DNA of 64,000 nucleotides from Bathymodiolus brooksi (GCA_963680875.1 OY804585.1:24632186-24696185); one strand, 5' to 3'. Counted from the stretch's first letter, positions 32,593 through 44,160 are shown. The notes: generated by a model not told the origin, from the letters alone. Translations and numbers: made by a program.

Positions 32593-32809
32593 TACAGTGA
32601 AACCTGTCTAAACCAGAAACCTGTCTAAATCAAAAACCTGTCTAAACCAAAAACCTGTCTAAACCAAAACCTGGCTAAACCAAAAACCTGCCTAAACCAA
32701 AAACCGGTCTAAACCAGACAGACTTCACAGTCCCATCTACTTTGAACCTGTCTAAACTGAAAAAACTCTTCAGTCCTTAAGGGGTTCGGTTTAAACAGGT
32801 CTTACTGTA
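32593..32809. mobile_element. MITE with internally amplified terminal motif
   Basis: Same family as 20810-20975. The left end 'tacagtgaaacctgtctaaa' is followed by about seven copies of 'aacctgtctaaaccaaa', and the right end reads 'ttaaacaggtcttactgta'. Confidence 0.8.
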
Positions 32810-33039
32810 GTCACATGAAATAATTAAGTCTCCCACGTTTGGGAGACTAATTGTTTTTGCTCCGTTTCTTATTATTATTACAAGTGTTGCCTGAGAGCAA
32901 GTGTGGACACAGAAATGTGCTGTCCGAAAGGCAAATGTGGACGTCAATATTTCATAATATTACATATGGTGTGGTTTTCGTACAATTGCATTGGCTAAAT
33001 CAGTCACGTGATATACAGAATATTTAATGTATTTTTTCC

Positions 33040-34012
33040 ACTGTGAAGAAACCAGACCTCTTGTTTCTATTGTTACGTATATTGACGCTATGTTTCTATT
33101 TTTACGTATATTGACGCTATGTTACTAAATTTAGAAGCGCCAGTTCCTCAGCAGACGAAAAGAAAATTTGTTAATTTATCAGTATTCAAAAATTTCATAA
33201 AATTTCAAATTTTTCAAAATTCTAAAATAAAAAAAAATAAACAATTTCAAAATTTTCAAAAAATTTCAAAATTTCAAAAATTTATAAAATTTCAAAAAAT
33301 TCAATATATATCTCAGATTCCAAAATTTTCAAAAAATTTCAAAAATTTCAGTTTTCATAAAATTGCATAAAATTTCAAAAATTTTCAAAATTCCAAAAAA
33401 ATTTTTTTTTTTAAATTCAAATTTCTAAATTTCAAAAATAAATATTTAAAAAAATTTCAGTCTTCATAAAATTTCAAAATTTTTATATTTAAATAATATT
33501 GAAAAACATGTAATATAAAAATTAAGGACTTTTAACTCTGTCAACCTCGTAAAAAGTCCATAATTGATAAATAACACACTGCCTGACACTGGCATAAGCA
33601 GCAATAAGATATAAAAATACAAGGAGCACATCTAAGGAAAGGTAAAAGGAGTCATGTTTTGAATTGGTCATATCAAATGTAAACAATCTTTGTCACCAAG
33701 AAGCTTGGAATTGAGGGGGAATTCTCAAACGCACAGATGATCATATATTTGAGAAGACACTGAAAATAGTTATCTCCCATACCGCAGGCCTACACCCTTA
33801 ATAAGGGTAATAACAAAATTACCGAACTCCGAACAATCTTACAAAGGGAAAATCAAAACTCATAAGTATATAAACAGACAAAATCAGTCAACAACCGGAA
33901 AACTGTGAAAACCGTAATGACCCTGACTTGGTACAGGCATTTCTAAAGAAATGGTGGGTTGAATCAGATTTTAAAATAGAAACAAGAGGTCTGGTTTCTT
34001 CACAGTGGACAC
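33040..34012. mobile_element. ~970-bp segment bounded by a 37-bp inverted repeat
   Basis: Left 'cactgtgaagaaaccagacc' plus 'tcttgtttctatt' is mirrored at 33975-34012. Inside: two ~30-bp repeats ('tttctatttttacgtatatt'), an A/T homopolymer-like stretch ('aaaatttcaaaattt', 33190-33480), and a reversed piece of the Penelope-like element 3' end. Confidence 0.65.
33785..33975 (-). mobile_element. 3' end fragment of the Penelope-like element, inverted
   Basis: The complement matches about 30165-30352 ('accaagtcagggtcattacg', 'ttttccggttgttgactgat', 'ggagttcggtaattttgtta'). No coding part. Confidence 0.8.
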
Positions 34013-34400
34013 ATTTTGTTATTACCCTTATTTGTACTTGTCAAAGTTTCTGGTATTTGAACTTCAATAGAAATCATCACTGGGTCATGATTTGACAAAT
34101 TTTGAAATTCTCTCTGGAATGTAATATAAGTTTTCACAATGGGTTCACTTTCTATAAAGTAATCGATTTGTGATTCGTCTCTATTTTTAAAATGATAAAA
34201 TGTACTTTGTTTCTTACACCAACTCGGAATTTCCATCTTGTTTGCTTTGAAAAATTCTACAAAAGCAATGTCATGTGACATATTACATTTGTCTCTATTA
34301 AAGCAATTACATCTCCGCCAATTATAATACTAGCAGTGTTTCTATACTTTTCAATTATTTCACTAAGTTCGTCTAGTACAGACTTCTAATCTTCTAACGT
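34000..34400 (-). pseudogene. LINE endonuclease fragment, broken
   Basis: The minus strand encodes EKYRNTASIIIGGD, then after a frame break SHDIAFVEFFKANKMEIPSW, SQIDYFIES and SNHDPVMISI. IIIGGDxN, SxIDYxxxS and HDPV are the C-terminal motifs of apurinic-type endonucleases of non-LTR retrotransposons. No RT follows. Confidence 0.65.
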
Positions 34401-34856
34401 CGTATTTCAACCCCCTTAATTTTCAGATGGATATAAGTCTACCATGGATTGATGCAACGTTTACTTAACACCTCAAGGTTTACCTAAACATATTTATCTT
34501 TCACCACCGTTAATTTTTCCAACCACTTACAACGGAATTAGGACAAAAGACCTCGCTGGGAGCAAAAACGGAATGAGGGTTACGTAATCGTATCTAGGTA
34601 TGTACATGTATATTGTAAACATTGCAGAGATTTACCTATGAAGGTTGCTTTTATTGGATATAATGTTTACATATTTACCTCTGTAAGATTTTACATACTT
34701 TTGAGAAAAAATATTGATGGCCAAATTAAACTTTAAAAAGGTAACATTTTTTTGAATATAGTAATTATGAACATAAACGATATCAGGGCTCTCACTTCTT
34801 TCAAATTAGAGGGAGAAGTGACTTATCTTCGAGGGATATTTCTTTTAATGTACGGA
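34401..34856. other. Spacer without recognised features
   Basis: A block at 34705-34760 ('aatattgatggccaaattaa', 'aacatttttttgaata') recurs in diverged form near 35615-35680. No gene. Confidence 0.45.
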
Positions 34857-34957
34857 GTGGATGTAGTCGAGTGGTCTAGGGCGCTGGACGTAAGGCTAAG
34901 CGAATGGTGCTGCAGTGTAACAATGGTGTGGGTTCAAATCCCGTCGAGGGAAGAACA
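34857..34957 (+). tRNA. tRNA-Leu/Ser-like sequence, probably a tRNA pseudogene or SINE head
   Basis: Box A 'tagtcgagtgg' (34864-34874) and box B 'ggttcaaatcc' (34931-34941) are spaced as in a long-variable-arm tRNA, with 'ggcgctggac' as in tRNA-Leu. The acceptor stem does not pair and the anticodon loop is altered, so a working tRNA is unlikely. Confidence 0.35.
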
Positions 34958-35012
34958 AAAATTTGACAGCTCTAAAATCTAATTCTAACACGGTTTGGTT
35001 TAATTTTCAGAC

Positions 35013-35014
<2 letters not shown>

Positions 35015-35079
<65 letters not shown>
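35015..35079 (+). repeat. (TA)n microsatellite
   Basis: About 65 bp of uninterrupted TA dinucleotides. Confidence 0.97.
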
Positions 35080-35080
<1 letters not shown>

Positions 35081-35211
35081 CATTATTATCTGAAGATGAT
35101 ATAATTTTTATAATACATGGTAATTAAATTGAATATCTATAGAAATTTGCAGAAAATATTGTCCTTGTATAAACTATTGATCTAAATTGAGTATACATGT
35201 TCAAATGTATT

Positions 35212-35328
35212 TAAGGATTGATCTCAATTTGTTTTCGGTTCATGAAGAGAGCGGGTTACGCAAGGGTGTATACCGCAGTTTTGAGTTTATTTCGAATGAA
35301 CCGAACAAAAAATTGTGATCAATCCTTA
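35212..35328. mobile_element. Short palindromic MITE
   Basis: 'taaggattgatctcaatttg' plus 'ttttcggttca' mirrors 'tgaaccgaacaaaaaattg' and 'tgatcaatcctta'. 117 bp. Confidence 0.7.
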
Positions 35329-36618
35329 TAAATTAATTCCTAATTAATTTTTTTCTTGTCCTAAATATATTTTGTCGGATAATAATTGCTTAAAAAGAAT
35401 CAAAATTTAAAAAAAATTCCCAATTAAGACCCCAACATGTGACTTCCCGTTAAAAAATGTGTCTATGGTAAATAACGTAAATTGTTTATCCAATCAAAAT
35501 CTCTTAAACATATCAAATCAATTTATTTGATAAGAATACTTGGAATTGTGTAAGATCTGGATGTTACGTATGTACAATATAACAAGGAAGTGAAATCATA
35601 TATACATTTTGGAGAAAAAAAAATTGATGGCCAAGCTAAAATTAAAAGAGAAAACATTTTTTTTAATGTACAAAAAAAAATGTAGTAATTTTAAACATAA
35701 ACTACAAATGTATATTAATTTGTTTAAATGTTTCAATGATCATTATCAGAATTCAACACTTGGTAATTATTTAAATATCATAGCATTTTTCAGATATTAA
35801 ATCTTGTCCTTTATTTAAACTATTGACATATAGTATAGTTACATAATAATGTATTAGTAATTGTTTAATATGTATTTGGTAAGAAGACATTGAATTGTGT
35901 AAGATCTTGATGAAAATACAATATAACACTAAAACAGAGACTAAAACTATATATATTATATATATGTCTATTATACATTGTTGATTTCAATCTATTGATT
36001 TTATTCTTGGAGTATAATGTTGACATATATTTATAAATCTCTTTTATATATGTTAGTACGATATATACCAAATGTATGGGTCTGTCATTGGGTTTCAGAA
36101 TTTGAACTTTATTATTTGATCATTATAATGTTTATTTTTCATCAAATTTTGATGAGTCCCACCCCCCATTGAATTGATGGTGATGAGAGCTTCTTGTAAT
36201 TGGTTGACAAATTCCCTCTTATCTCTTAGTTTTCTGAGGTAAACTCAACCATAAGGGCCTCAAAAGTGCCAAATTCAAAAATTTAACTTTCCTCAATAAT
36301 ATTTCATTTAATTCTAATAATTTTATTTTGTAAAATGCGCATCTTTATGAGTTATTGAGGCAATAAATGAATTAAATGAAAAAAATTTGAAAGGGGATAA
36401 AAGTGCCCCTATGTATATAAAGGCTACTCAAGGGAACCTGAAAATGTGGCCTTTATGACCAGTTGTCCTTTATATACAGGTTAAAATCATATGCACTAAT
36501 CATTAATAGGGAAAATCAGACTGCCCTTTATAGACAGTGATTGTTATATAGAGGTGCCCTTTAAGGCAGATTTGACTTGACAGCAGTAGTTAATAACATA
36601 TCATATGTATCATTACAG
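35329..36618. other. AT-rich DNA, no gene recognised
   Basis: Low GC, without domain-bearing frames. 36410-36585 has several 'cctttatatacagg' type motifs in both orientations, resembling a decayed MITE. Confidence 0.45.
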
Positions 36619-36686
36619 ATGACACTAACGTAGAAATAATAGATGATTTAAAACACAGAATAAAATAAGTAGAAGCTGACCTAGAG
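36619..36686 (+). pseudogene. Possible coiled-coil exon with an in-frame stop, upstream of copy B
   Basis: A 68-bp block sits between 'cattacag' and a consensus donor 'gtaagt'. In the only sensible frame it reads DTNVEIIDDLKHRIK, a stop (TAA at 36666-36668), then VEADLE, a heptad-like acidic/basic helix. One base separates TAA from GAA or AAA. It ends in phase 0, while the next exon found (44437) needs phase 1, so it cannot splice directly to it. It may be a broken or skipped exon of copy B, or chance. Low confidence. Confidence 0.3.
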
Positions 36687-36689
36687 GTA

Positions 36690-37247
36690 AGTCTGTGATC
36701 ATGTCACAACATTTAACTTTTATTCCTATGATATTCTAGCTTGTTAAAATATGGGTACTGGTGAAGGTTCACAGGGCTTGACACAGAGCTAACCAGCGCA
36801 TCCCCATGTGGTAGATAGAGGAGGCCCTCTTCATTTGGGACTAAGCCTGATGATGGACCATAGTGGTTTACATGCTTGGAGACTGCCACCTTCCTTGTCA
36901 CGTTAAATACGTCTTTTAAAGATTAGACGCATTGTAGCGGCTACAAAAAGTTGAATAGTTCGTCCCTTCCCAACTCTCCATACTTTTCTACTGGTAGTAA
37001 AAAATTCTTGGCCCATGTTGTCCCATTCTTCTCTCATTTCTGTGTATTATTTTGATTTTAATATGCTTATATAAAAAATGAGATCCAGAGTTTGAGGTTG
37101 AGCATCACTAAAGAAGTTAAATTGCAAAAATGTACTTCTGCATGTAGGTATTTTCGATGTTTATTGTTGAGACTTAATTTTTCCAAAAATATCTAAAAAG
37201 AAAAAAGGTTGTTCTGTGATGGTGGTAAGAGATCTGATGTCCATAAT
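36690..37247. other. Intergenic or intronic DNA, nothing recognised
   Basis: No open frame with a domain and no clear repeat. If 36619-36686 is an exon, this is intron. Confidence 0.4.
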
Positions 37248-37755
37248 TATGTCTCCCCTTCGAAGGAAGGGAGACATATTGTTTTAGTCTGATTTTTTCT
37301 TCCGCTTCTTCTGCTTCTTCTCAGTGAAGCTTGTTCGGACGATAACTTTTTTGTCTTTCCAGATAGGTCATTTATATTTGGCATGTGGGTGCATGAACAT
37401 AAGGCGGTGTGTTGTGTATCATAATGACCTTAGTGGGACCTTGACCTTTGACCTCAAGGTCAAATAACTGTTTTTTAAATAGTAGTTTCTTGTCCGGGCC
37501 ATAACATTTTTGTCTTTCGAGATAGGTCAATGATATTTGGTATGTGGGTGCATGACCATAAGGCAGTGTGTCGCGTACCGTAATGACCCTCGTGGGACCT
37601 TGACCTTTGACCTCAAGGTCAAATATTTTTTTATTAAATAGTATTTTCTTGCCCGGGCCATAACATTTTTGTCTTTTGAGATAGGTTGTTGTACAGATGG
37701 CCGCATTAAGGGGAGACATAAGTTTTAGGTATCTAAAACAGTTCTTCCTAGTCTA
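37248..37755 (+). repeat. Hairpin-headed repeat, 'tatgtctccc' family, second copy
   Basis: The head 'tatgtctccccttcgaagga' with 'agggagacata' is a near-perfect palindrome. Two ~130-bp blocks follow containing 'ccttgacctttgacctcaag', then 'aggggagacataagttttag'. Confidence 0.8.
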
Positions 37756-37774
37756 TATCATGCCCTTCTTAATA

Positions 37775-37850
37775 TATCTCTTGGCATGGCCACAATTCAC
37801 ATAAGACTATTCTATCTTGGCATGGCCACAATTGACATAAGACTATTCCT
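37775..37850 (+). repeat. 36-bp direct repeat, two units
   Basis: 'cttggcatggccacaattca' followed by 'cataagactattc' twice. Confidence 0.85.
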
Positions 37851-38126
37851 AAGTAAACAGTAAACATTGAACAGTTAACCAGATAGCTCTAATATGAAAA
37901 ATGAGACAAATTGTAATGGACTAATGGAGAGGTAAGAAAGAGAGGAGTGAGTACGGCTATAAAAATATTCTGCTTAAGATGATGACTTTTTATTTGAGTT
38001 TTATCATGTTTTTTATTCAAAATAAAGCATACAGTTATGTTGCAATTCGTACAAGATGTTATATGTAACACGATTGGGAAACAAGCAAAAATCAACATAT
38101 ACTAATCAGTAGTATATGGGTACAGC

Positions 38127-38670
38127 TCAAGTAGCTTTTGTGGGGGTGCTACCGGAAGTCAGGTGACCATACAGCACATGACCGGAAGTGACATCAGTCA
38201 CGTGACCGGAAGTCGCGTGACCGGAGCCATGTCCGAAGCATGTTCTGCGCTTGCGCAACTGGAAGTTGCGCAATATCCACCTTAGTGGGACCTTTTCACC
38301 GGAAGTGACAAAGTCGGCAAACAGGAAGCAGGAATCTGATGGGTCCAAAAACGATATGGGGTACCTATATGAAGCTTGTGACCAAATATCAGATTTCTAC
38401 CATCAATAGTTGCTGAGAAAAATGTGACGAAAAATGTGTATATATGTTCAATGTGTATAAAAACCAACTAAGTCTGCAATCAGGAAGTAGGAATCTGACG
38501 GGTCCAAAAACGCTACTCACAATATGGTATACCTATATGATGATTGTGACCAAATATCAGATTTCTGCCATCAACAGTTACTGAGGAGAAAAATGCGACG
38601 AAAAATATCTTGGACGGACGGAAGGACGGACGGACGTACAGACGGACAGAGGTAAAACAGGAGCGGGGGT
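38127..38670. repeat. Repeat with 'accggaagt' motifs and a ~150-bp direct duplication
   Basis: Several 'gaccggaagt' units (38150-38230) precede two ~140-bp diverged copies with 'ggaatctgatgggtccaaaa' and 'gaccaaatatcagatttct' (about 38320-38440, 38480-38610), ending in a 'ggacggacgg' run and 'gagcgggggtata'. It is a member of the same bivalve repeat style, read on the minus strand. Confidence 0.65.
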
Positions 38671-38977
38671 ATAAAAACAAAAAATGAAGTATGCAGAAAA
38701 TAATTGTAGAAGACCATACATTATATAGTACTTTTCAGGTCCAGAGTCATATTAAGAATTATGTGCCCTAAAAGGGTAAGCATAAAATGAAACTATCTTG
38801 CAAACAAAATGACAAGCCCAGCCCCCGCCCCCTCTTTTTCAAATCGTGGATGGGTAATAATAACGTATGATAATGTATTAATAACCTGCATAAGCTGTTT
38901 TCATATCTGGTATTTTCGACATTACCTCCACTCGATCTGGCATCAAGGCTATAAGTCATGAACTTGACGATGTATGA

Positions 38978-39378
38978 AAAGAGATTAGAGAAATAGAAGA
39001 TAAAAAAACAAGACCAATAAACTTAATTCTCTTCAATGTACCTGAAAGTTCTGATGAATCAAGCACTGTCAGAAAAGAACATGACAATGAAATGTTAAAT
39101 GAATTATGCAAAGTAATCAAAGTCAGAGACCCAGAGGTTAAAACAAATTTTAGACTTGGTAGCAAATCTAACGACAAAGTGCGACCCTTGAAGATAGTAT
39201 TTAACAGTAAGAAACAGGGCAAGGACATACTAGATAATGCAGCAAAATTAAAAGATATCCCAACAACCCATCACTTATCAAGATGTATCATTGCCAAAGA
39301 TCTGACAGTCCAACAAAGACTGCAGAATAAAAAAGGAGGTCTGACAGAGAAAAACAAGTGTCTAAGCAGAAAGCAGTA
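38978..39378 (+). pseudogene. LINE ORF1-like fragment
   Basis: After an in-frame TGA the frame reads KKTRPINLILFNVPESSDES and later FRLGSKSNDKVRPLKIVF and HLSRCIIAKDLTVQQR, the RRM-like nucleic-acid-binding pattern of LINE ORF1 proteins. Both ends are degraded. Confidence 0.65.
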
Positions 39379-39713
39379 GTTCCAGCTGACAGTACTACAT
39401 ACACACCAATGATTACAGAGCAATTAACAGCCCATACACACGCAATGTCAACGGATTCATTGATTGTGTTACATGGACGACACTGTAACTGTAACCTAAC
39501 CACTCTCAAAATATACTGTCACCAGTTTTCAGTAATCAAAAGATAACTACAATAGAGGACCATCTATCCCTATCTAATATAGGGGATGAAACTGTAATAG
39601 GTGGCTTTAATGTGGGACCATTGAATAATCCAACTGATCCTGCAGTAGGTATAAAAGGAAAATAGGATAATAGTTTTAATGTTTTAACCAGCACTGTAAA
39701 TAAAGGGCACCTG

Positions 39714-40234
39714 AGCATTATGTACAGCAATGTAGATAGTTTTAGCAATAAAATTGATGAACTTAAAACCTTAAACCACAATGGAAAATGTGATGTAATA
39801 TGTATCACTGAGACTAGACCAAAGAATCCAGATGGATTAACTATTATTGACCATGCTGAATGGAAAATTGATGGGTACAATATGTTTGTCTCACCACCAA
39901 ATGTCTTCACTGGAAGAGGCTGTCTAATATACAGAAATGAGGAGTTACAAGCTTTCCAAATAGACACTAAAATATACGAATTTGTGGAATATGTACAAAG
40001 TGGAGTCAACAATGAAACTGAAGATAAATTATTATTGACATGCATATGCAGGAGTCCAAGTGCATCGAGCACATCATGCATCAAGGAACTTGAAGAAATC
40101 CTGCAAACAAACAAAATAGACTCTGTTAAGTACAGTTATGTGTTATATGTAGGCGATTTCAATTTCAAAGAAATAGACTGGGAAAATAACAACACCAGTG
40201 TAGGCCCAGAACAAATAGCCACAAAGTTCTTATA
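39714..40234 (+). pseudogene. LINE endonuclease domain
   Basis: IMYSNVDSFSNKIDELKT, then DVICITETRPKN (catalytic E), and YVLYVGDFNFKEIDWEN (GDFN motif). The frame stops at 40232-40234, before the SxHxP end of the domain. Confidence 0.78.
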
Positions 40235-40238
40235 AACT

Positions 40239-40838
40239 GTGAGAGACACTTATTTATATCAACATGTAAGGAAAGCAACTAGATATAGATCAGATAACCA
40301 ACCCACAGACATAGACTGGGATTTAGAACTGGCTACAGGAGACATCGAAAACCTTTGGAATAGATTTGCCGATAGACTATCAAATAATTACAAAGAATTC
40401 ATACCAGTGAGCGACTCTATGCCAAAAAGATTCGATACTCCATGGATGAACAAGGAGACACTAGCTGCGATAATATTGAAACGAAGACTATGGAAATACA
40501 AATACTGTAGGAATCAAAGAAACATAGAAAGATATGAAGAAGCAAAAAGAAGATCAAAATACTTAGTGAGAGGAGCAAAAGAAGAATATGAACGTTCTAT
40601 TGCACTTAACATGAAAGGGGACAACAAAATCTTTTGGAAATACATACAATCAAAAGCAAAAACCAAAGAAAATATCCCCTGTATAATGGATGAAAGGGCA
40701 GAATTACTCAACAACTTTTTCAAAAGTGTGTTTACTACTGACTCTACACAAGGTATTCCTCCATTCGCAACCACAACTATCCACAACCTGGAAATTGTGA
40801 AATGTGATAGTAAAAATATACAAGAACACAAATATTAA
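40239..40838 (+). pseudogene. LINE endonuclease-RT linker
   Basis: The open frame continues with FIPVSDSMPKRFDTPWMNKE, EEYERSIALNMKGDNKIFWK and LLNNFFKSVFTTD, the usual spacer between endonuclease and RT in CR1/L2 elements ('Fw.y.....k'). Confidence 0.75.
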
Positions 40839-41004
40839 AAGAAACAAAATCCTCAGGTCCAGACCAAATACACCCAAAATTCTTGAAAGAGACTGCAAAA
40901 AATATTGCAGTACCACTGGAGAAAATTGTTAATACATCAATGGAAACCAGTCAATACCAAACAGTTGGAGGTTGGCAAATATAACACCGTTCCACAAGAA
41001 AGGG

Positions 41005-41657
41005 CCAAAAAGAACAGTATCAAACTATTGACCAATCAGTTTAACATCTGTCGTATGTAAAACAATGGAAAAATTTGTAAGGGACAGATTAATGGACCAC
41101 ATGGAGAAGAATAATCTATTTACAAATCACCAACATGGATTCAGGAAGGGAAGGTCCTGCAGTACTCAATTAATAGAAGTACTAGAGGACTGGACAGAAA
41201 AGATTGACAACTATAATACTATAGATACAATATATCTGGACTTCCAGAAAGCATTTGACACAGTTCCACATATACGTCTCTTAAACAAACTGGAGGGTTA
41301 TATAATTACTGGAAAGATCCTAGGATGGATCAAGAACTTTTTGACAGATTGCAAACAAAAAGTAGTTCTGAATGGAAGCCATTCAGACTGGACAGAAGTG
41401 ACAAGTGGAATCCCCCAGGGTAGTGTATTAGTTCCAATACTGTTTACTATCTACATTAACGATCTACCAGATGTGGTATACAATATGGCAAAGATTTTTG
41501 CAGACGACATTAAATTATATGCAATAGTTAATAACGATGAAGAAAGAGCATCTTTACAAAACGATATTGACAGGCTAGTGCAGTGGTCAAAAGATTGGCT
41601 GTTAAAATTCAATACGTCAAAATGTAAACATGTACACTTTGGCCAGAAACAAATGTA
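41005..41657 (+). pseudogene. LINE reverse transcriptase core
   Basis: SLTSVVCKTMEKFVRDRL, HGFRKGRSCSTQL, motif A YLDFQKAFDTVPH, motif B SGIPQGSVLVPILFTIYIND, catalytic motif C FADDIKLY. All three aspartates are present, but the frame is broken upstream and ends at 41656-41658. Confidence 0.85.
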
Positions 41658-41666
41658 ACATATAAA

Positions 41667-42237
41667 ATGGAAGAGAAAAACATAACAAAATCAGATGAAG
41701 GGAAAGATCTTGGTATCACCATAGGTGGGAAACTGAAATTCCAGCAACACATGCATCTACAAACTAAAAAAGCAAACCAGAGACTAGGGATGATTAAAAG
41801 AAGTTTCTGCAATATGGATAAGGAAATGTTTCTGCCACTATATAAAGGTGTTGTTCGTCCCCACTTAGAGTATGGGAGTAACATATGGTCTATTATATAC
41901 CAACAAAATGTGATTCAAATAGAAAACGTGCAAAGAAGAGCTAGTAAAGAATATAAAACACCTGAACTATAGTGAAAGAATTAAGTACCTAGGACTCCCA
42001 TCACTGCAATACAGAAGAATGAGATCTGACCTGGTAGAAACCTATAAGATAATTAACAACATCGCCAAAGTGGACAGTAAAACGGTATTTCCTAGAAATG
42101 AATCATGTACAAGAGGACATAAGCATAAGATATATAAAAAACACTCAAGAACCAATATTAGGAAATACAGTGTTTCTCAACGAGTGGTGGATACATGGAA
42201 CAAATTGCCAGCAAACGTAATAGAATCTAACTTCTAA
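41667..42237 (+). pseudogene. LINE C-terminal domain, frameshifted
   Basis: DLGITIGGKLKFQQHM, then PLYKGVVRPHLEYGSNIW, a stop at 41970, and in another frame RIKYLGLPSLQYRRMRSDL and RVVDTWNKLPANVIESNF. Typical post-RT sequence of CR1/L2 elements. Confidence 0.8.
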
Positions 42238-42462
42238 GACAGTCAATATGTTCAAAAGTCAGCTGATCACATACTGGAAAAATCTCGACATAAAATGTAT
42301 GTCAGATGTATATGGACCAGAAGTGACAGGAAATACACAATCAAGACGGGTCTCAGGGGCACCAGGCCGACGTATGACCTCGGGACAAAGTAAAACAAGG
42401 TAAAAAAGTGGACTGCATACAATCGTTTTATCATTCGTTGTTTTTGTTAGTTGTCGATTTAC

Positions 42463-42629
42463 CAAACGGCAGTGACTTTCCAAAACCAGTTGGTAATACT
42501 GCCATACAATATTTTTTGTCGATGAGACATTCCAGAATTGTTTTATGCTACTGTTTCAATTCATCGATGCCAAATAGTGGTAAAATATCTGTCGAAGCGC
42601 TGTCAAAAAAATCGCATGGAGGCTGCCAT
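42463..42629 (-). pseudogene. Second RecQ-like helicase first-exon fragment, broken
   Basis: Minus strand: an ATG at 42629, one extra T in a T run shifting the frame, then ILPLFGIDELKQ, a stop at 42548-42550, and CMAVLPTGFGKSLPFG up to a donor-like 'gtaaat'. Same P-loop and intron position as 31221-31369. Upstream (42630-42720) the minus strand has two CCAAT boxes ('agccaatcag', 'aaccaatcag'), so this copy seems to include a promoter. Confidence 0.6.
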
Positions 42630-42842
42630 GTTTTTTCTAAACAACACCGAAGACACGTAGAAAGCTGTTCTCTGATTGGTTGTTTTGCAAAGTCGATTCT
42701 ATTTCTGATTGGCTAATATAAATTTGAGATAATGTATTAATGTTGACCCCTGACGGGACCCTTAGCGCAGTATTGTTAGATCTACTACACGAGCGACCAA
42801 AAAAAAAAGATAGAAAATAGGGAGCAAGTGTTTAGATCAAAT

Positions 42843-43335
42843 TATACCCCCCGCAAACATAGTTTGGGGGTATATAGGAATCGGCCTGTCTGTCTGTCTG
42901 TTTGTCTGTCTGTTCGTCTGTCCGGACCAACTTCCATACCTTTTGTCCGATTTCCACCAAACGTTGTGGAATTTAAGATCATGATGTGTGAACCTTGCAG
43001 TATAAAGGATTTTGCAAGATCCTAATATGAAGATGTGCACATTAGTTGGATATCCCGGTCCATTGAGCTTTACCCCTGTTATGCTTCTTTGGACTTAGAA
43101 ATTTTGAGACAATTCAGTATTCACTTTGTCATTGCAAATTCTCCTACATGATTAATCAGAAGTTCATGAAACATTGTACATTGCAAGATCCTAATATGAA
43201 GATGTGCACATTAGTAGTATATCCTGGTCCATCAAGTTTTCCCAGAATTATGAGTCTAAATGTTGTGTTCCAAATATGTTTTGTCTCAATTAAGATGATG
43301 GGGACGCGGGGGTATTAGTCCCGCGTAGCGGACAG
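42843..43335 (+). repeat. Hairpin-headed repeat, 'tatacccccc' family
   Basis: Head 'ataccccccgcaaacatagt' with 'ttgggggtatata' (palindromic), then 'gcctgtctgtctgtctgttt' and 'ccgatttccaccaaacgttg'. Ends near 'gggggtattagtcccgcgta'. Internal ~160-bp blocks repeat 'gcaagatcctaatatgaaga'. Confidence 0.75.
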
Positions 43336-43965
43336 TTAAGTTATTCCATTTATGTATCAATGTGGGACTCCTGCATCCAGCAGTACCTCTAGTTTTAATC
43401 AGATTGTTTGCGATTTGCTCTTAAAATCTGCTTTTGAGCGAATTTTTAATGTTATGCAGTTGATTTTAGTTAAAATTAAAGGAAAATATTTTATCCAAAA
43501 ATTCCACGATATTTGCCTTTCATATTACTTTAAGATAATTCAATAAGGAAACCATTATTTTATTTTTTATATACAATCGAATAAGGAAATTAATAACTTT
43601 AATTTCATTTATTTTATTCGATTTAAAAAAAAAAAAAAAGAAATTGTTGTGTTCCAATTAATTACATGTACATTTTGTATTTTATTTTAAATAACTTTAA
43701 GTGGAAAAAGTGTGAGAAGACATCAGAATGTTTTGTATAAGTATAGTTTTACTCATTTTCAGTAATACAAGATGGAAAATCTATTGTTAAACTCATATAT
43801 ATATAATTATAATTATAGTAATACAAGGTGGTCATTTAAAAGTGGGAAAATCTATTGTTTAACAGAAGTTAAGTGGTCTTTAAATATTGATCCTGACTAG
43901 AAATACATTTGTATTTGAGGGTATTAATTAATACAGGTAAAGTTGTATGAGAGGTTAGAAGGCAC
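43336..43965. other. AT-rich spacer
   Basis: No gene. A poly(A)-like run lies at 43625-43640, and short direct repeats of 'gtaatacaa..tctattgtt' at 43760-43860. Confidence 0.45.
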
Positions 43966-44060
43966 ATTATGTATACATTAGTTTCTCTCTTATGAGGCCA
44001 TTCTCACCAAAGGCCAATTCTATAAGCTGGCCAGATCTCAGATGCACAGAGATTCCTGAA
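43966..44060 (-). mobile_element. Fragment of the 5.5-kb TIR element family
   Basis: 'tctcttatgaggccattctc' then 'accaaaggcca' and 'ggccagatctcagatgcac' match the ends and unique tail of 5534-7193. Confidence 0.5.
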
Positions 44061-44160
44061 TTGTAATTTATTAAGCAACATGTGAAATGTTTTTGCCTTT
44101 TTGTGTGTAAATTAAAGAATTTTGTGACTACACGACATTGCAATATAAACATAATGTACG

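Larger units (their letters stand above)
38940..42400 (+). mobile_element. CR1/L2-type LINE, decayed
   Basis: Plus-strand order: an ORF1-like piece, AP-like endonuclease, linker, reverse transcriptase and C-terminal domain, broken by frameshifts and stops. Motif choice (FADDIKLY, GIPQGSVL, the ending VVDTWNKLP) fits the CR1/L2/Jockey group. The 3' end is placed near 42400; no poly(A) or clear target duplication is seen. Inserted in the presumed 5' part of copy B, same strand. Confidence 0.78.

Noticed and set aside
34857..34957. Functional tRNA-Leu gene
   Set aside because: Boxes A and B are present, but the acceptor stem does not pair and the anticodon loop is altered.
39720..42237. A host endonuclease/reverse transcriptase gene
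   Set aside because: Order of domains, frameshifts and stops identify a decayed non-LTR retrotransposon.
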